A DNA stretch of 11,994 nt, from positions 1-11,994 of the forward strand of contig CAIXQT010000084.1 of assembly GCA_903921665.1 (NCBI GenBank). The letters run 5' to 3'. Below the pieces are notes generated by a model. It had not been told where the DNA came from. It saw nothing but the letters and a program-made list of their open reading frames with translations, and made no database searches. Both the position numbers and the translations under genes were made by a program. Below are positions 5,844-11,994 of this stretch, piece by piece; position 1 is the first letter of the stretch, and each line of letters starts with the position of its first letter. Source of the stretch: an uncultured Opitutia bacterium (GTDB taxonomy: Bacteria; Verrucomicrobiota; Verrucomicrobiia; Opitutales; UBA953).

Positions 5844-8669
5844 CTGAACCCGCCCATCCACATCAAGGGAGCTCGTACCCACAACCTCAAGGACGTGGAA
5901 CTGACCATCCCGCGCTATCAGCTGACGGTCATCACCGGGGTCAGCGGATCGGGCAAGTCGTCCTTGGCTTTCGACACCCTGCACGCCGAGGGCAGCCGCC
6001 AATACCTCGAATCCCTCTCTGCCAAGGCCCGCGGCATGCTGGATGCCGCCCCCCGCCCTGACGTGGACTTCATCCGGGGGCTATCGCCAGTCATCGCCAT
6101 CGCCCAGCGGACCGGTGGCAACACCAACCCCCGTTCGACGGTCGCCACCCTGACGGAGATCGCCGACCACGCGCGGCCGCTCTGGATCATCGCGGGCGAC
6201 CGCCGCTGCCTACAGGACGGCCACCCGGTCCGCCGCCGTTCGCTCGACGATAACCTACGCTCACTCGAATCCATCCCCGCCGGCACCCGCCTGATGGTCG
6301 TCGCCCCGGTCGCCAAGGATAAGCCTTCCGTCCTCCTAGAAGCTTCCGCCGACCTCGGCCGCCGCGGCTTCTCGCGCGTCCGCGTCGACGGCGTCGTAGC
6401 CACCCTTGAGGAAGCTGCCGGCCTACTGAGCGGCCGCGAAGCGAAGCAACTCGACGTCGTGGTCGACCGCATCGTCGCGGGCCCCGATCAGCGCAGCCGC
6501 CTCGCCGACTCGCTCGAACTCGCCTTCCGCGAAGGCCGCCATCGGGCCATGGTCTTGGCGGAAAAAGACGGAGGCTGGGAAGAACACGTGCTGTCGCTCC
6601 ACCTCGCCTGCGAGCATTGCGGCGAGACGTACGAGCCCATCAGCCCGCGCGCGCTCTCGCACAACCATCCCGAAGGGGCCTGCCCCGACTGCGGTGGTCT
6701 CGGCCGCCAGATGCGCTTCCAGGAAAGCCTCTCCATCCGCGACGAATCGCTGTCGATCCATGACGGCGTCGTGAAGCCCTGGAAGTGCGCGACCCGCAAG
6801 ACCCTCATCCGCCGCAACGCGATCACGCGCGCGCTCGCCGAGCAGGTGCCGTTCGACCTTAAGACCCCGTGGCGCGATCTCCCCAAAGCCGTGCGCGACC
6901 TGCTGCTCCACGGCGACCCGAAGCGTAAGTTCCTGCTCCCGCCACCCAAGGGCCGTAAGCCGGTCGAGACCGTCTGGACGGGTATGTTCACCGAGCTCGA
7001 GCACGCCTACCGCACCACCACCGGCGAATCGTTGCGCCAGCGCCTCCTCCAGTTCCAGGCCGGCTCCGTCTGCGCCGGGTGCCAAGGCCGCCGCCTCTCC
7101 CCCACCGCCCTCTCCCTGCGCCTGAACGGCAAGACCATGGCCGAGTTCCTGGCGATGACGATTCCCGCGGCGCTGGAGTTCACGAAGCAGCTCGCCACGC
7201 ATCCCGGCGTCATGCCGGCCGAAGAAGCCCGCCGCGGGCTCGAGCGGCGCCTCGCGTTCCTCCACGACGCCGGCCTCAACTACCTCACCCTCGAACGCGA
7301 GTGCAGTTCGCTCTCCGGCGGCGAAGCCCAGCGCGTCCGCCTCGCCACGCAGCTCGGCCTCGGACTCGTCGGCGTGACCTACGTCCTCGACGAACCCAGC
7401 ATCGGCCTGCACCCGAGCGACCATCAGCGCCTGATCGGTTCGATCCGTGGCCTGCGCGACCTCGGTAATACCGTCCTCGTCGTCGAGCATGACCGCGACA
7501 TGATGCTCGCCGCGGACCACCTCATCGAGATGGGCCCTGGCGCCGGCATCGACGGCGGGCGCATCGTCTTCGAAGGCACACCCAAAGCCTGCGCCGTGCA
7601 TGCGGGTTCGCGCACGGGGGCTTACCTTTCCGGACGCGCCACCCTCGATGGCATCGTAAAGCGCAAGCCCATCGGTAAGGCCGCGATCACCGTCAAAGGC
7701 GCCACCGAGAACAACCTCAAGGACGTCACGGCCTCATTCCCGATCGGCGGCCTCACCGTCGTCTGCGGCGTCTCCGGCTCAGGCAAGAGCACGCTGGCCA
7801 TCGACATCCTTTCCGCCGCGGCCGCGCGTAAGATCAACGGCGCCAAGGTCGTGCCCGGCCGCCACGCCGGCATCGACGGCCTCGAGCAGATCACCGCCTT
7901 CACCGCCGTCGACCAGGAGCCCATCGGCCGCACCCCGCGCTCGAATCCCGCGACCTTCACCGGCATCATGGACCTCATGCGCGACCTCTGGGCCGCGCTC
8001 CCCCTCGCCAAGGCCCGCGGCTACGGCCCGGGCCGCTTCAGCTTCAACGTGCGCGGAGGACGCTGCGAGACGTGCTCCGGCGAAGGCTCGGTCGCGCTCG
8101 ACATGCAGTTCCTCGGCGAGACGTTCGTCGACTGCCCCAGCTGCGCGGGCCGACGTTTCAACCGCGAGACGCTCGAGGTACGCTTCAAGGGACTCAGTAT
8201 CGCGGACGCGCTCGGCCTTTCCGTCAACGAAGCCGCCGAAATCTTCCGCGCGCAACCCAAGCTCGCCGAGAAACTCCGCACCCTCGCGGAGGTCGGCCTC
8301 GGCTATCTCAAGCTCGGCCAGGCCGCCAACACGCTCTCCGGCGGCGAAGCCCAGCGCCTCAAGCTCGCGTCCGAACTCGCGCGGCGCGACCACTCCGGCC
8401 GGCTTTACGTCCTCGACGAACCCACGACCGGCCTGCACTGGGACGATATCGCCAAGCTCCTCGCGCTGCTCGGTCGTCTGCGCGACGCGGGCGCCACGCT
8501 CATCGTGATCGAACACCACGCCGATGTGATCCTTGCCGCCGACTGGGTGATGGAACTCGGACCCGAAGGCGGGGACAAAGGCGGCAAGCTCGTCTACGCC
8601 GGCCTGCCCGAAGGCCTGCTCAAGCAGAAGGGGTCGCCGACGGGAAGAGCGTTGGAGCAGCGTTCTTAG
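5844..8669 (+). CDS. uvrA: Excinuclease ABC subunit UvrA (probable CTG start)
   Basis: This is the damage-sensing ATPase of nucleotide excision repair, which loads UvrB onto lesions. From CTG 5844 it has 941 residues, matching the usual length of about 940. Two ABC modules are visible. Walker A motifs are GVSGSGKS at 32-39 and again near 640-648. ABC signatures LSGGEAQR lie near 490 and 831. Walker B motifs are VLDEP at 514-518 and 856-860. Zinc-binding cysteines are C256/C259/C280/C283 and C741/C744/C764/C767. The UvrB-interaction region (about 117-250) is present, arguing for a true UvrA rather than a short UvrA2 paralogue. Family text IGRTPRSNPATFTG and GRFSFNVRGGRC is intact. The segment just after the Walker A region is rather divergent. 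The first in-frame GTG (5895) would delete the conserved RGARTHNLK-like start, here IKGARTHNLKDV, so translation should begin upstream. Confidence 0.93.
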   Translation: MNPPIHIKGARTHNLKDVELTIPRYQLTVITGVSGSGKSSLAFDTLHAEGSRQYLESLSAKARGMLDAAPRPDVDFIRGLSPVIAIAQRTGGNTNPRSTVATLTEIADHARPLWIIAGDRRCLQDGHPVRRRSLDDNLRSLESIPAGTRLMVVAPVAKDKPSVLLEASADLGRRGFSRVRVDGVVATLEEAAGLLSGREAKQLDVVVDRIVAGPDQRSRLADSLELAFREGRHRAMVLAEKDGGWEEHVLSLHLACEHCGETYEPISPRALSHNHPEGACPDCGGLGRQMRFQESLSIRDESLSIHDGVVKPWKCATRKTLIRRNAITRALAEQVPFDLKTPWRDLPKAVRDLLLHGDPKRKFLLPPPKGRKPVETVWTGMFTELEHAYRTTTGESLRQRLLQFQAGSVCAGCQGRRLSPTALSLRLNGKTMAEFLAMTIPAALEFTKQLATHPGVMPAEEARRGLERRLAFLHDAGLNYLTLERECSSLSGGEAQRVRLATQLGLGLVGVTYVLDEPSIGLHPSDHQRLIGSIRGLRDLGNTVLVVEHDRDMMLAADHLIEMGPGAGIDGGRIVFEGTPKACAVHAGSRTGAYLSGRATLDGIVKRKPIGKAAITVKGATENNLKDVTASFPIGGLTVVCGVSGSGKSTLAIDILSAAAARKINGAKVVPGRHAGIDGLEQITAFTAVDQEPIGRTPRSNPATFTGIMDLMRDLWAALPLAKARGYGPGRFSFNVRGGRCETCSGEGSVALDMQFLGETFVDCPSCAGRRFNRETLEVRFKGLSIADALGLSVNEAAEIFRAQPKLAEKLRTLAEVGLGYLKLGQAANTLSGGEAQRLKLASELARRDHSGRLYVLDEPTTGLHWDDIAKLLALLGRLRDAGATLIVIEHHADVILAADWVMELGPEGGDKGGKLVYAGLPEGLLKQKGSPTGRALEQRS

Positions 8670-8686
8670 TTCGTTGTTCTTAGTTC
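8662..8686. repeat. Two copies of an 11-bp direct repeat at the uvrA 3' end
   Basis: GTTCTTAGTTC occurs at 8662-8672 and 8676-8686, a 14-bp period. The first copy contains the uvrA TAG stop. The AT-rich repeat contrasts with the GC-rich genes and may come from local duplication. No larger repeat family is visible within the window. Confidence 0.6.
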
Positions 8687-8702
8687 TTCGTCAGAACCTA
8701 AG
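8679..8702. terminator. Possible bidirectional terminator between uvrA and the GAF gene
   Basis: CTTAG-TTCT (8679-8687) pairs with AGAA-CTAAG (8693-8702) with one bulged C at 8697 and a 5-base loop. It lies between the convergent uvrA and GAF genes, where a shared terminator is expected. The stem is A/T-rich and no clean T-run follows, so its strength is doubtful. Confidence 0.35.
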
Positions 8703-8710
8703 CAGACGAC

Positions 8711-9181
8711 TTAAAGCCTAGCGGAGATCAAGGCCGCGACGGCGTTCAGATCCGCGATCTCGGCGGGGGTGAAGTCGTACGGCTGCATCTTGCCGATGCC
8801 GAGGACGCCGATGACCTTACCGTCGGCGCCGACGATCGGAACGGCGAGCGCGCCTTGGACGTTCGTCTTGCGCGCGTCGGGCTTGGCGACGCCGCCGAGG
8901 TCTTCCTGGAGGTTGCAAAGCTGCACGGCCTCCTTGCGCTGGGCGGCGCAACCGGCGATGCCTTTACCGAACGGGATGTTATCGATCTTCGGCAGCAGCA
9001 TCGGGAGCACGTGCGGCGGGATTCCGTGCTGGGTCACCAACGTGAGCAGACCCGTGGACGGATCCGTGCGGTGGATCGTACCCGTGGCGCAGGCGAAGTT
9101 CGCCAGCACTTTGACGAGCACGGCGTTCCAGTCGGGCTGACCGACGAGGAGTTCCGGGATACCGGCGGCAGGTTGCGACAT
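8711..9181 (-). CDS. Small GAF-domain protein
   Basis: This is a cytoplasmic single-domain protein of 156 residues from the ATG at 9181. Most of it (about residues 15-153) is one GAF fold, a small-molecule or signal-sensing domain. Typical marks are IPFGKGIAGCAA at 69-80, the strand pair ALAVPIVGADGKVIGVLGIG at 111-130, and the final helix FTPAEIADLNAVAALI. Cysteines lie at 31, 78 and 89. The free methionine-R-sulfoxide reductase family has a similar size and GAF fold, but its HIACD-like cysteine motif is not seen, so I do not assign that activity. A TTG at 9199 could extend the protein by six residues. The ATG is preferred because the TTG would overlap the upstream stop. It begins 10 bp after the cca stop, so it is probably co-transcribed as the last gene of the cluster. 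The ligand is unknown. Confidence 0.8.
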   Translation of the reverse strand: MSQPAAGIPELLVGQPDWNAVLVKVLANFACATGTIHRTDPSTGLLTLVTQHGIPPHVLPMLLPKIDNIPFGKGIAGCAAQRKEAVQLCNLQEDLGGVAKPDARKTNVQGALAVPIVGADGKVIGVLGIGKMQPYDFTPAEIADLNAVAALISARL

Positions 9182-9191
9182 GGTAATAAAA

Positions 9192-10592
9192 TCAGACAAC
9201 GCCCTTGGCCATGCGTTCCTTCAGCCAAGCGAGGCCGCCGGCTTCATCCCCGAAGACGCCGTCCAACTGGGCTTCGAAAGCCTCGTCGAGGACCTGGGAG
9301 AACCAGCCGGCCGGCTTATGACCTTGGGCGATGAGATGGCGGCCGAGGATGATGCGCTTGGGCGCCGAATCGGCGACCTTCAAGGCCTCTGCCCGCTCCG
9401 CCAGCCAGACTCCTTGCGGTGAGGCTTCCCCCGGCCAGAGCGGCGGACGTCCTTTGCGATCGGCGATATCGACCCGGATCAGACGGTCGATGCGTACGAC
9501 CTTGGCGGCGAGACGGCGGACGGCGGCATCGCCGGCCTTGGCCCGGAAAAGTTCATGCGGCTGGGCATGCCAGCGCACCAAAGGCAGAATCGCCTCGAGC
9601 AGTTTCGTCTCGCGCGTGATCTGCCCGAGGAATTTCTCGGCGAGCGGCACGCTGGCTTCCTCGTGACCATAAGAATGGATGCGGCCGTCATGCGGCTCGA
9701 CCTTCGTGTGCGTGGCCTTGCCGAAATCGTGCAGCAAGACCGCCAGGCCCACGATCAGGTCCTCATCACGGTCGCCGACGCGCTCCTTGGCGTACGCATC
9801 AAGGCAGTGCAGGGTATGGTTCCATACGTCGCCTTCGGGATGCCACTCGGGATCCTGAGGCACGTCGATGATGGCGTGCAGACCGGGGTAGAACTTGGTC
9901 CAACCGCAGTCCCGCAGGAAAGCCAAGCCCATCGACGGCTTACGGCCGCGGAGGATGAGCTTAGTCCACTCCTCCATCAGGCGCTCCGGAGGGAGGTCGG
10001 CCTGGGTGAGCGTGGCGCAGAGAGCGATCGTCTCCGGCGCGACCATGAATTCGAAGCGCGCGGCGAACTGCATCGCGCGGAGCACGCGGAGGGGGTCTTC
10101 GGCGAACTTCGCCGAAACATGACGGAGGCGCTTCGCGGCCAGGTCAGCGACGCCGCCCCAGGGGTCGATCACTTCGTCCGTGAACGGATCCCACATGATC
10201 GCGTTGAGCGTGAAGTCCCGGCGTTCCGCGGCATCCTTCGGCGTCATCGTCGGGTCGGCCTGCACGTCGAAATCCGTATGCTTGGCGCCCGTACGGTTCT
10301 CGCGGCGAGGCACGGAGACATCGACCGGGAAGTCCTTGAGCTTCGTCACGCCGAACGCGGCGCCGACCGTGATGATGCCGAATTCCTTGCGCAGGGCCGC
10401 TTCGACCTGGCGCGTGCCGAGGCCGTAGACTTCGATGTCGAAGTCGAGTACCGGCACCTTCATCAGCGCGTCGCGCACGCAACCGCCGACGAGAAACGGG
10501 CGACCGCCTGCGTCGCGTAGCAGCTCGACGACTCGGCGCACGGGCGCGAAGTCGCCGTCGAGGCGGATGAGACTGGGCTGCAGGTCGGGCAC
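9192..10592 (-). CDS. cca: CCA-adding / poly(A) polymerase-family nucleotidyltransferase with HD domain
   Basis: This is a class II tRNA nucleotidyltransferase-family enzyme of 466 residues that probably adds or repairs the 3' CCA of tRNAs. The head shows FLVGGCVRDAL at 33-43 and the metal-binding pair Asp50/Asp52 in LDFDIEVYG. RRDFTLNA at 124-131 and DPLRVLRA at 166-173 are the family's nucleotide-selection and neck motifs. An HD phosphohydrolase-type domain follows, with His259 (VWNHT), His288-Asp289 (LLHDFGK) and His310 (SYGHEE). CCA-adding enzymes with HD tails often have phosphatase or phosphodiesterase activity. Sequence alone does not exclude poly(A) polymerase or a partial CC- or A-adding enzyme. 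The start is a GTG at 10592, preceded by GGGTGGAAG, a fair ribosome site. It lies 47 bp after the SUI1 gene and 10 bp before the GAF gene. Confidence 0.9.
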   Translation of the reverse strand: MPDLQPSLIRLDGDFAPVRRVVELLRDAGGRPFLVGGCVRDALMKVPVLDFDIEVYGLGTRQVEAALRKEFGIITVGAAFGVTKLKDFPVDVSVPRRENRTGAKHTDFDVQADPTMTPKDAAERRDFTLNAIMWDPFTDEVIDPWGGVADLAAKRLRHVSAKFAEDPLRVLRAMQFAARFEFMVAPETIALCATLTQADLPPERLMEEWTKLILRGRKPSMGLAFLRDCGWTKFYPGLHAIIDVPQDPEWHPEGDVWNHTLHCLDAYAKERVGDRDEDLIVGLAVLLHDFGKATHTKVEPHDGRIHSYGHEEASVPLAEKFLGQITRETKLLEAILPLVRWHAQPHELFRAKAGDAAVRRLAAKVVRIDRLIRVDIADRKGRPPLWPGEASPQGVWLAERAEALKVADSAPKRIILGRHLIAQGHKPAGWFSQVLDEAFEAQLDGVFGDEAGGLAWLKERMAKGVV

Positions 10593-10639
10593 GCTTCCAC
10601 CCTACCGACGCGCGGGCCGGAGGCGAGTGGTTTTGCGGC

Positions 10640-10975
10640 TCAGAGGTTGGTCGTGAAACCTTCCTTGAGCAGCCAGGCCTTCGCCGTGTCGCGACGGTCG
10701 CCTTGCAGCACGATCTCGCGACCCTCCAAGGCGCCGCCGGTACCGAGGGCACGCTTGAGTTCCTTGAGCAGCGCCTCGCGCATGCGCATCTCCTGCGATT
10801 CGATCCAGAGACCCTTCAGGATCGTGACCTCCTTGCCGCCGCGGCCCGCGCGTTCGTATTGCAGGATCACCTTGCCCAGCTTCGGCTTCGCCTTGGCGGC
10901 GGGCACGACCGGCTTCGGGGGCGGGCCGGGCGGCAGCTCCTGCCCGTCCAGCTTATCGAAAGGGTTGCCGCTCAT
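10640..10975 (-). CDS. SUI1/eIF1-family translation factor (YciH-like)
   Basis: This is a 111-residue bacterial homologue of eukaryotic eIF1 (YciH in E. coli), thought to influence start-codon fidelity on the 30S subunit. Residues 1-30 are a Pro/Ala/Lys-rich linker. The SUI1 fold covers about 36-110, with GRGGKEVTILKG at 44-55, KELKRALGTGGALEGREIVL at 71-90, the following QGDRRDTAKAWLLKEGF, and a short TTNL tail. The ATG at 10975 is favoured over upstream in-frame starts because the preceding frame is low-quality and overlaps another gene. It shares ATGA with the end of the 78-residue gene upstream, so the two are probably translationally coupled. The exact role in bacteria is poorly known. 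Confidence 0.9.
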   Translation of the reverse strand: MSGNPFDKLDGQELPPGPPPKPVVPAAKAKPKLGKVILQYERAGRGGKEVTILKGLWIESQEMRMREALLKELKRALGTGGALEGREIVLQGDRRDTAKAWLLKEGFTTNL

Positions 10976-11208
10976 GCGCCGCGGCCGCAGGTCCCCGCGC
11001 CAGGCGTGCCGCCTTGGAGAAACACCAGCGCCTTTTCGTAAGAGCGGCGGCGAAGGTAGTGATCGAGGTCGCCCGGCAGCCCTGATTCCGGGGCGGCCAC
11101 TTCCGCATCCAAGAGGCGGATGCACTCCAAAAGACCCTCTTTGGCGAGGCCCGGCTGGGCGAGGGTCTGGAGCTGTTCCAGGATGCGTTGGCGGCGGACG
11201 GGGTCCAT
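10972..11208 (-). CDS. Uncharacterised 78-residue protein, coupled to the SUI1 gene
   Basis: I do not recognise this family. The predicted protein is mostly helical and charged. It runs from MDPVRRQRILEQLQTLAQPG through ECIRLLDAEV and a conserved-looking DHYLRRRSYEKALVFLQGG (about 49-67) to a Gly/Ala/Cys-rich tail. It has no signal peptide, no membrane segment and no obvious metal site, with two cysteines at 28 and 74. The tail overlaps the next gene by ATGA, and the four-gene arrangement with SUI1, cca and GAF argues that it is real. The helical YLRRRSYEKAL segment could bind RNA or a partner protein, but this is guesswork. Two small GC-rich stems lie just upstream of its ATG (11213-11225 and 11232-11250). 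Confidence 0.65.
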   Translation of the reverse strand: MDPVRRQRILEQLQTLAQPGLAKEGLLECIRLLDAEVAAPESGLPGDLDHYLRRRSYEKALVFLQGGTPGAGTCGRGA

Positions 11209-11212
11209 TTGC

Positions 11213-11250
11213 CCGCAGATTGCGGTTCAAACGGGCCCGGGGCAAGCCCG
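11213..11250 (-). promoter_or_regulatory. Two small inverted repeats in the orf78 leader
   Basis: CCGCA-GAT-TGCGG (11213-11225) is a 5-bp perfect stem with a 3-base loop, 4 nt upstream of the orf78 ATG. CGGGC and GCCCG (11232-11236/11246-11250) form a second stem. On the minus-strand transcript both would sit directly before the start codon and could limit ribosome access. In such GC-rich DNA short stems arise by chance. Confidence 0.25.
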
Positions 11251-11267
11251 CGGGGCGGTTTTCATAG

Positions 11268-11297
11268 TGGACAAAAGGCGGGGGGCATCCCTATACC
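11268..11297 (+). promoter_or_regulatory. Candidate promoter for tRNA-Val and ilvNC
   Basis: TGGACA (11268-11273) matches 5 of 6 positions of the -35 consensus, and TATACC (11292-11297) is a possible -10 (4 of 6), with an 18-bp spacer. Transcription would start near 11304, a few bases before the tRNA at 11310. No other promoter-like site is evident between the tRNA and ilvN, so this one could also drive ilvN and ilvC. Confidence 0.45.
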
Positions 11298-11309
11298 AAC
11301 CCTTCCTTT

Positions 11310-11383
11310 GGATGGATAGCTCAGTTGGTTAGAGCGTCTGCTTTACACGCAGAATGTCGTGGGTTCGAGTCCCTCTCCGTCCA
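11310..11383 (+). tRNA. tRNA-Val (anticodon UAC)
   Basis: A 74-nt cloverleaf folds cleanly. The acceptor stem is GGATGGA/TCCGTCC with one G-T pair. The D arm is GCTC/GAGC, and the anticodon stem TCTGC/GCAGA encloses the loop TTTACAC with anticodon TAC at 34-36, reading GUA valine codons. The variable loop is ATGTC, and the T arm carries TTCGAGT. The T stem GTGGG/CCCTC has a T-T mismatch at 50-64. The discriminator is A, and the genome continues CCCC rather than CCA, so the 3' end must be added after transcription. Confidence 0.97.
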
Positions 11384-11410
11384 CCCCTTCCACCACACTC
11401 TCCAGTCGCC

Positions 11411-11923
11411 ATGACGCCCCCCAAGAAGAAGCACACGCTCTCCGCCCTCGTCGAAAACAAGTTCGGCGTCCTGGCTCGCGTCGCCGGCATGCTCTCCGGC
11501 CGCGGTTTCAACATCGAGACCCTCAACGTCGGACCGACCCACGACCCGGCCTACTCGCGCATCACCGCGACCGTCGTCGCCGACGACGCCGCCCTCGACC
11601 GCTGCGTCAAGGCCCTCGATAAGCTGATCAACGTCATCACCGTCCACGACTTCTCCCGCGAGGAGGTCGACCATGTCGCCCGCGAGCTGATCCTCTGCAA
11701 GGTGAAGTGCGACAAGAAGAGCCGCACCGAGATCCTCGAGGTCGCCGCCCTCTTCCGCGCCAAGGTCGTCGACGTCGCCCACGACTCCCTCGTCATCGAG
11801 TTTACCGGCAACGAGAACAAGATCGCCGCCTTCATCGACCTCATCAGCCCGCACGGCATCCTCGAGACCGCCCGCACCGGCAACGTCGCCCTTTCCCGCG
11901 GCCTCAAGAAGGCCTCCAAGTAA
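11411..11923 (+). CDS. ilvN: Acetolactate synthase small (regulatory) subunit IlvN
   Basis: This is the regulatory subunit of acetolactate synthase (acetohydroxyacid synthase), first committed enzyme of valine/leucine/isoleucine synthesis. It activates the large subunit and usually carries feedback inhibition by valine. It has 170 residues. The N-terminal ACT domain covers about 8-82, with LVENKFGVLARVAGMLSGRG at 13-32, FNIETLNVGPT at 33-43 and SRITATV at 49-55. The C-terminal domain contains RELILCKV near 91-98 and ARTGNVALSRG at 154-164. Asn16, Gly19 and Asn34 sit where the valine-binding residues of studied homologues lie. The ATG at 11411 matches the normal N-terminus; in-frame upstream codons would run into the tRNA. 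The gene starts 27 nt after tRNA-Val and 21 nt before ilvC. The catalytic subunit gene ilvB, often directly upstream, is absent here. No Shine-Dalgarno site is visible. Confidence 0.95.
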   Translation: MTPPKKKHTLSALVENKFGVLARVAGMLSGRGFNIETLNVGPTHDPAYSRITATVVADDAALDRCVKALDKLINVITVHDFSREEVDHVARELILCKVKCDKKSRTEILEVAALFRAKVVDVAHDSLVIEFTGNENKIAAFIDLISPHGILETARTGNVALSRGLKKASK

Positions 11924-11944
11924 CCCCCTTTTCCACCAAACACC

Positions 11945-11994
11945 ATGCCTGCCAAAGTGTACACCGACAAGGACGCCGATCTCGGCTCCCTCAA
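11945..11994 (+). CDS. ilvC: Ketol-acid reductoisomerase IlvC (N-terminal fragment)
   Basis: Only 16 complete codons are in the window, encoding MPAKVYTDKDADLGSL. This matches the usual KARI N-terminus (a KVYYDKDAD-type start before the NADPH-binding Rossmann domain). The enzyme converts acetolactate to dihydroxyisovalerate in valine/isoleucine synthesis, directly after acetolactate synthase. It starts 21 nt after the ilvN stop, supporting an ilvN-ilvC operon. The identification rests on this short match plus the neighbour. Confidence 0.8.
   Translation, partial: MPAKVYTDKDADLGSL

Noticed and set aside
5895..5897. GTG as the uvrA start
   Set aside because: The conserved UvrA N-terminal motif lies in frame just upstream, so starting here would truncate the first ATPase domain.
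6423..7601. Minus-strand open frame of 392 codons inside uvrA
   Set aside because: It is antisense to a conserved UvrA with intact motifs, and its translation is Ala/Glu/Gly/Arg-rich without any recognisable domain.
8711..9181. GAF protein as free methionine-R-sulfoxide reductase
   Set aside because: Size and fold fit, but the characteristic HIACD-like cysteine motif is not seen. The cysteines at 31, 78 and 89 are not arranged as in that family.
10976..11245. Upstream extension of the SUI1 protein to about 201 residues
   Set aside because: The extension is Pro/Arg/Gly-rich, unlike SUI1 proteins, and overlaps the 78-residue gene. The ATG at 10975 with ATGA coupling fits better.
11384..11410. 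T-box or leader-peptide attenuator before ilvN
   Set aside because: Only 27 nt separate the tRNA from the ATG, too short for either, and no valine/leucine codon run is present.
11321..11854. Minus-strand open frame opposite tRNA-Val and ilvN
   Set aside because: It overlaps the tRNA and the conserved IlvN, and its Asp/Gly/Val-rich translation is typical of an antisense shadow.

Overview
The window is 12 kb of GC-rich, densely coded chromosomal DNA with housekeeping character. I see no mobile element, CRISPR array or phage gene. Gene content and protein style suggest a member of the Verrucomicrobiota, perhaps an Opitutae-like lineage. The clues are long Pst permeases with extra N-terminal domains, a bacterial SUI1/eIF1-like protein beside tRNA maintenance genes, ilvN-ilvC without an adjacent ilvB, and few Shine-Dalgarno sites. 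This placement is inference, not proof.

Layout. Positions 1-4719 (minus strand) hold a phosphate-uptake operon read pstS, pstC, pstA. pstA runs off the left edge. A 142-bp gap rich in inverted repeats separates pstS from pstC, while pstC and pstA are only 3 bp apart. Next comes a minus-strand gene for a secreted SGNH/GDSL hydrolase (4842-5726). Divergent from it, on the plus strand, is a full-length uvrA (about 5844-8669). Its conserved N-terminus extends upstream of the first GTG without any ATG/GTG/TTG start. A short convergent gap with a small repeat and hairpin follows.

Positions 8711-11208 (minus strand) form a compact four-gene cluster. It reads: a 78-residue unknown protein, a SUI1-family factor (ATGA overlap), a CCA-adding/poly(A) polymerase-family nucleotidyltransferase, and a small GAF-domain protein. 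Divergent from this cluster, on the plus strand, are tRNA-Val(UAC), ilvN and the first codons of ilvC.

How the parts fit. PstS binds phosphate in the periplasm and PstC/PstA form the membrane channel; the ATPase PstB would be expected beyond the left edge. UvrA belongs to nucleotide excision repair. The SUI1 and CCA genes are translation-related, and the tRNA-Val here lacks an encoded CCA end, so it needs such an enzyme. IlvN and IlvC serve valine/isoleucine synthesis, and a valine tRNA sits 27 nt upstream of ilvN. I found no clear new multi-gene system. The most interesting points are the tRNA-Val/ilvN arrangement, the probable non-AUG uvrA start, the paired periplasmic insertions in PstC and PstA, the structured pstS-pstC gap, and the orf78-SUI1-cca-GAF cluster.
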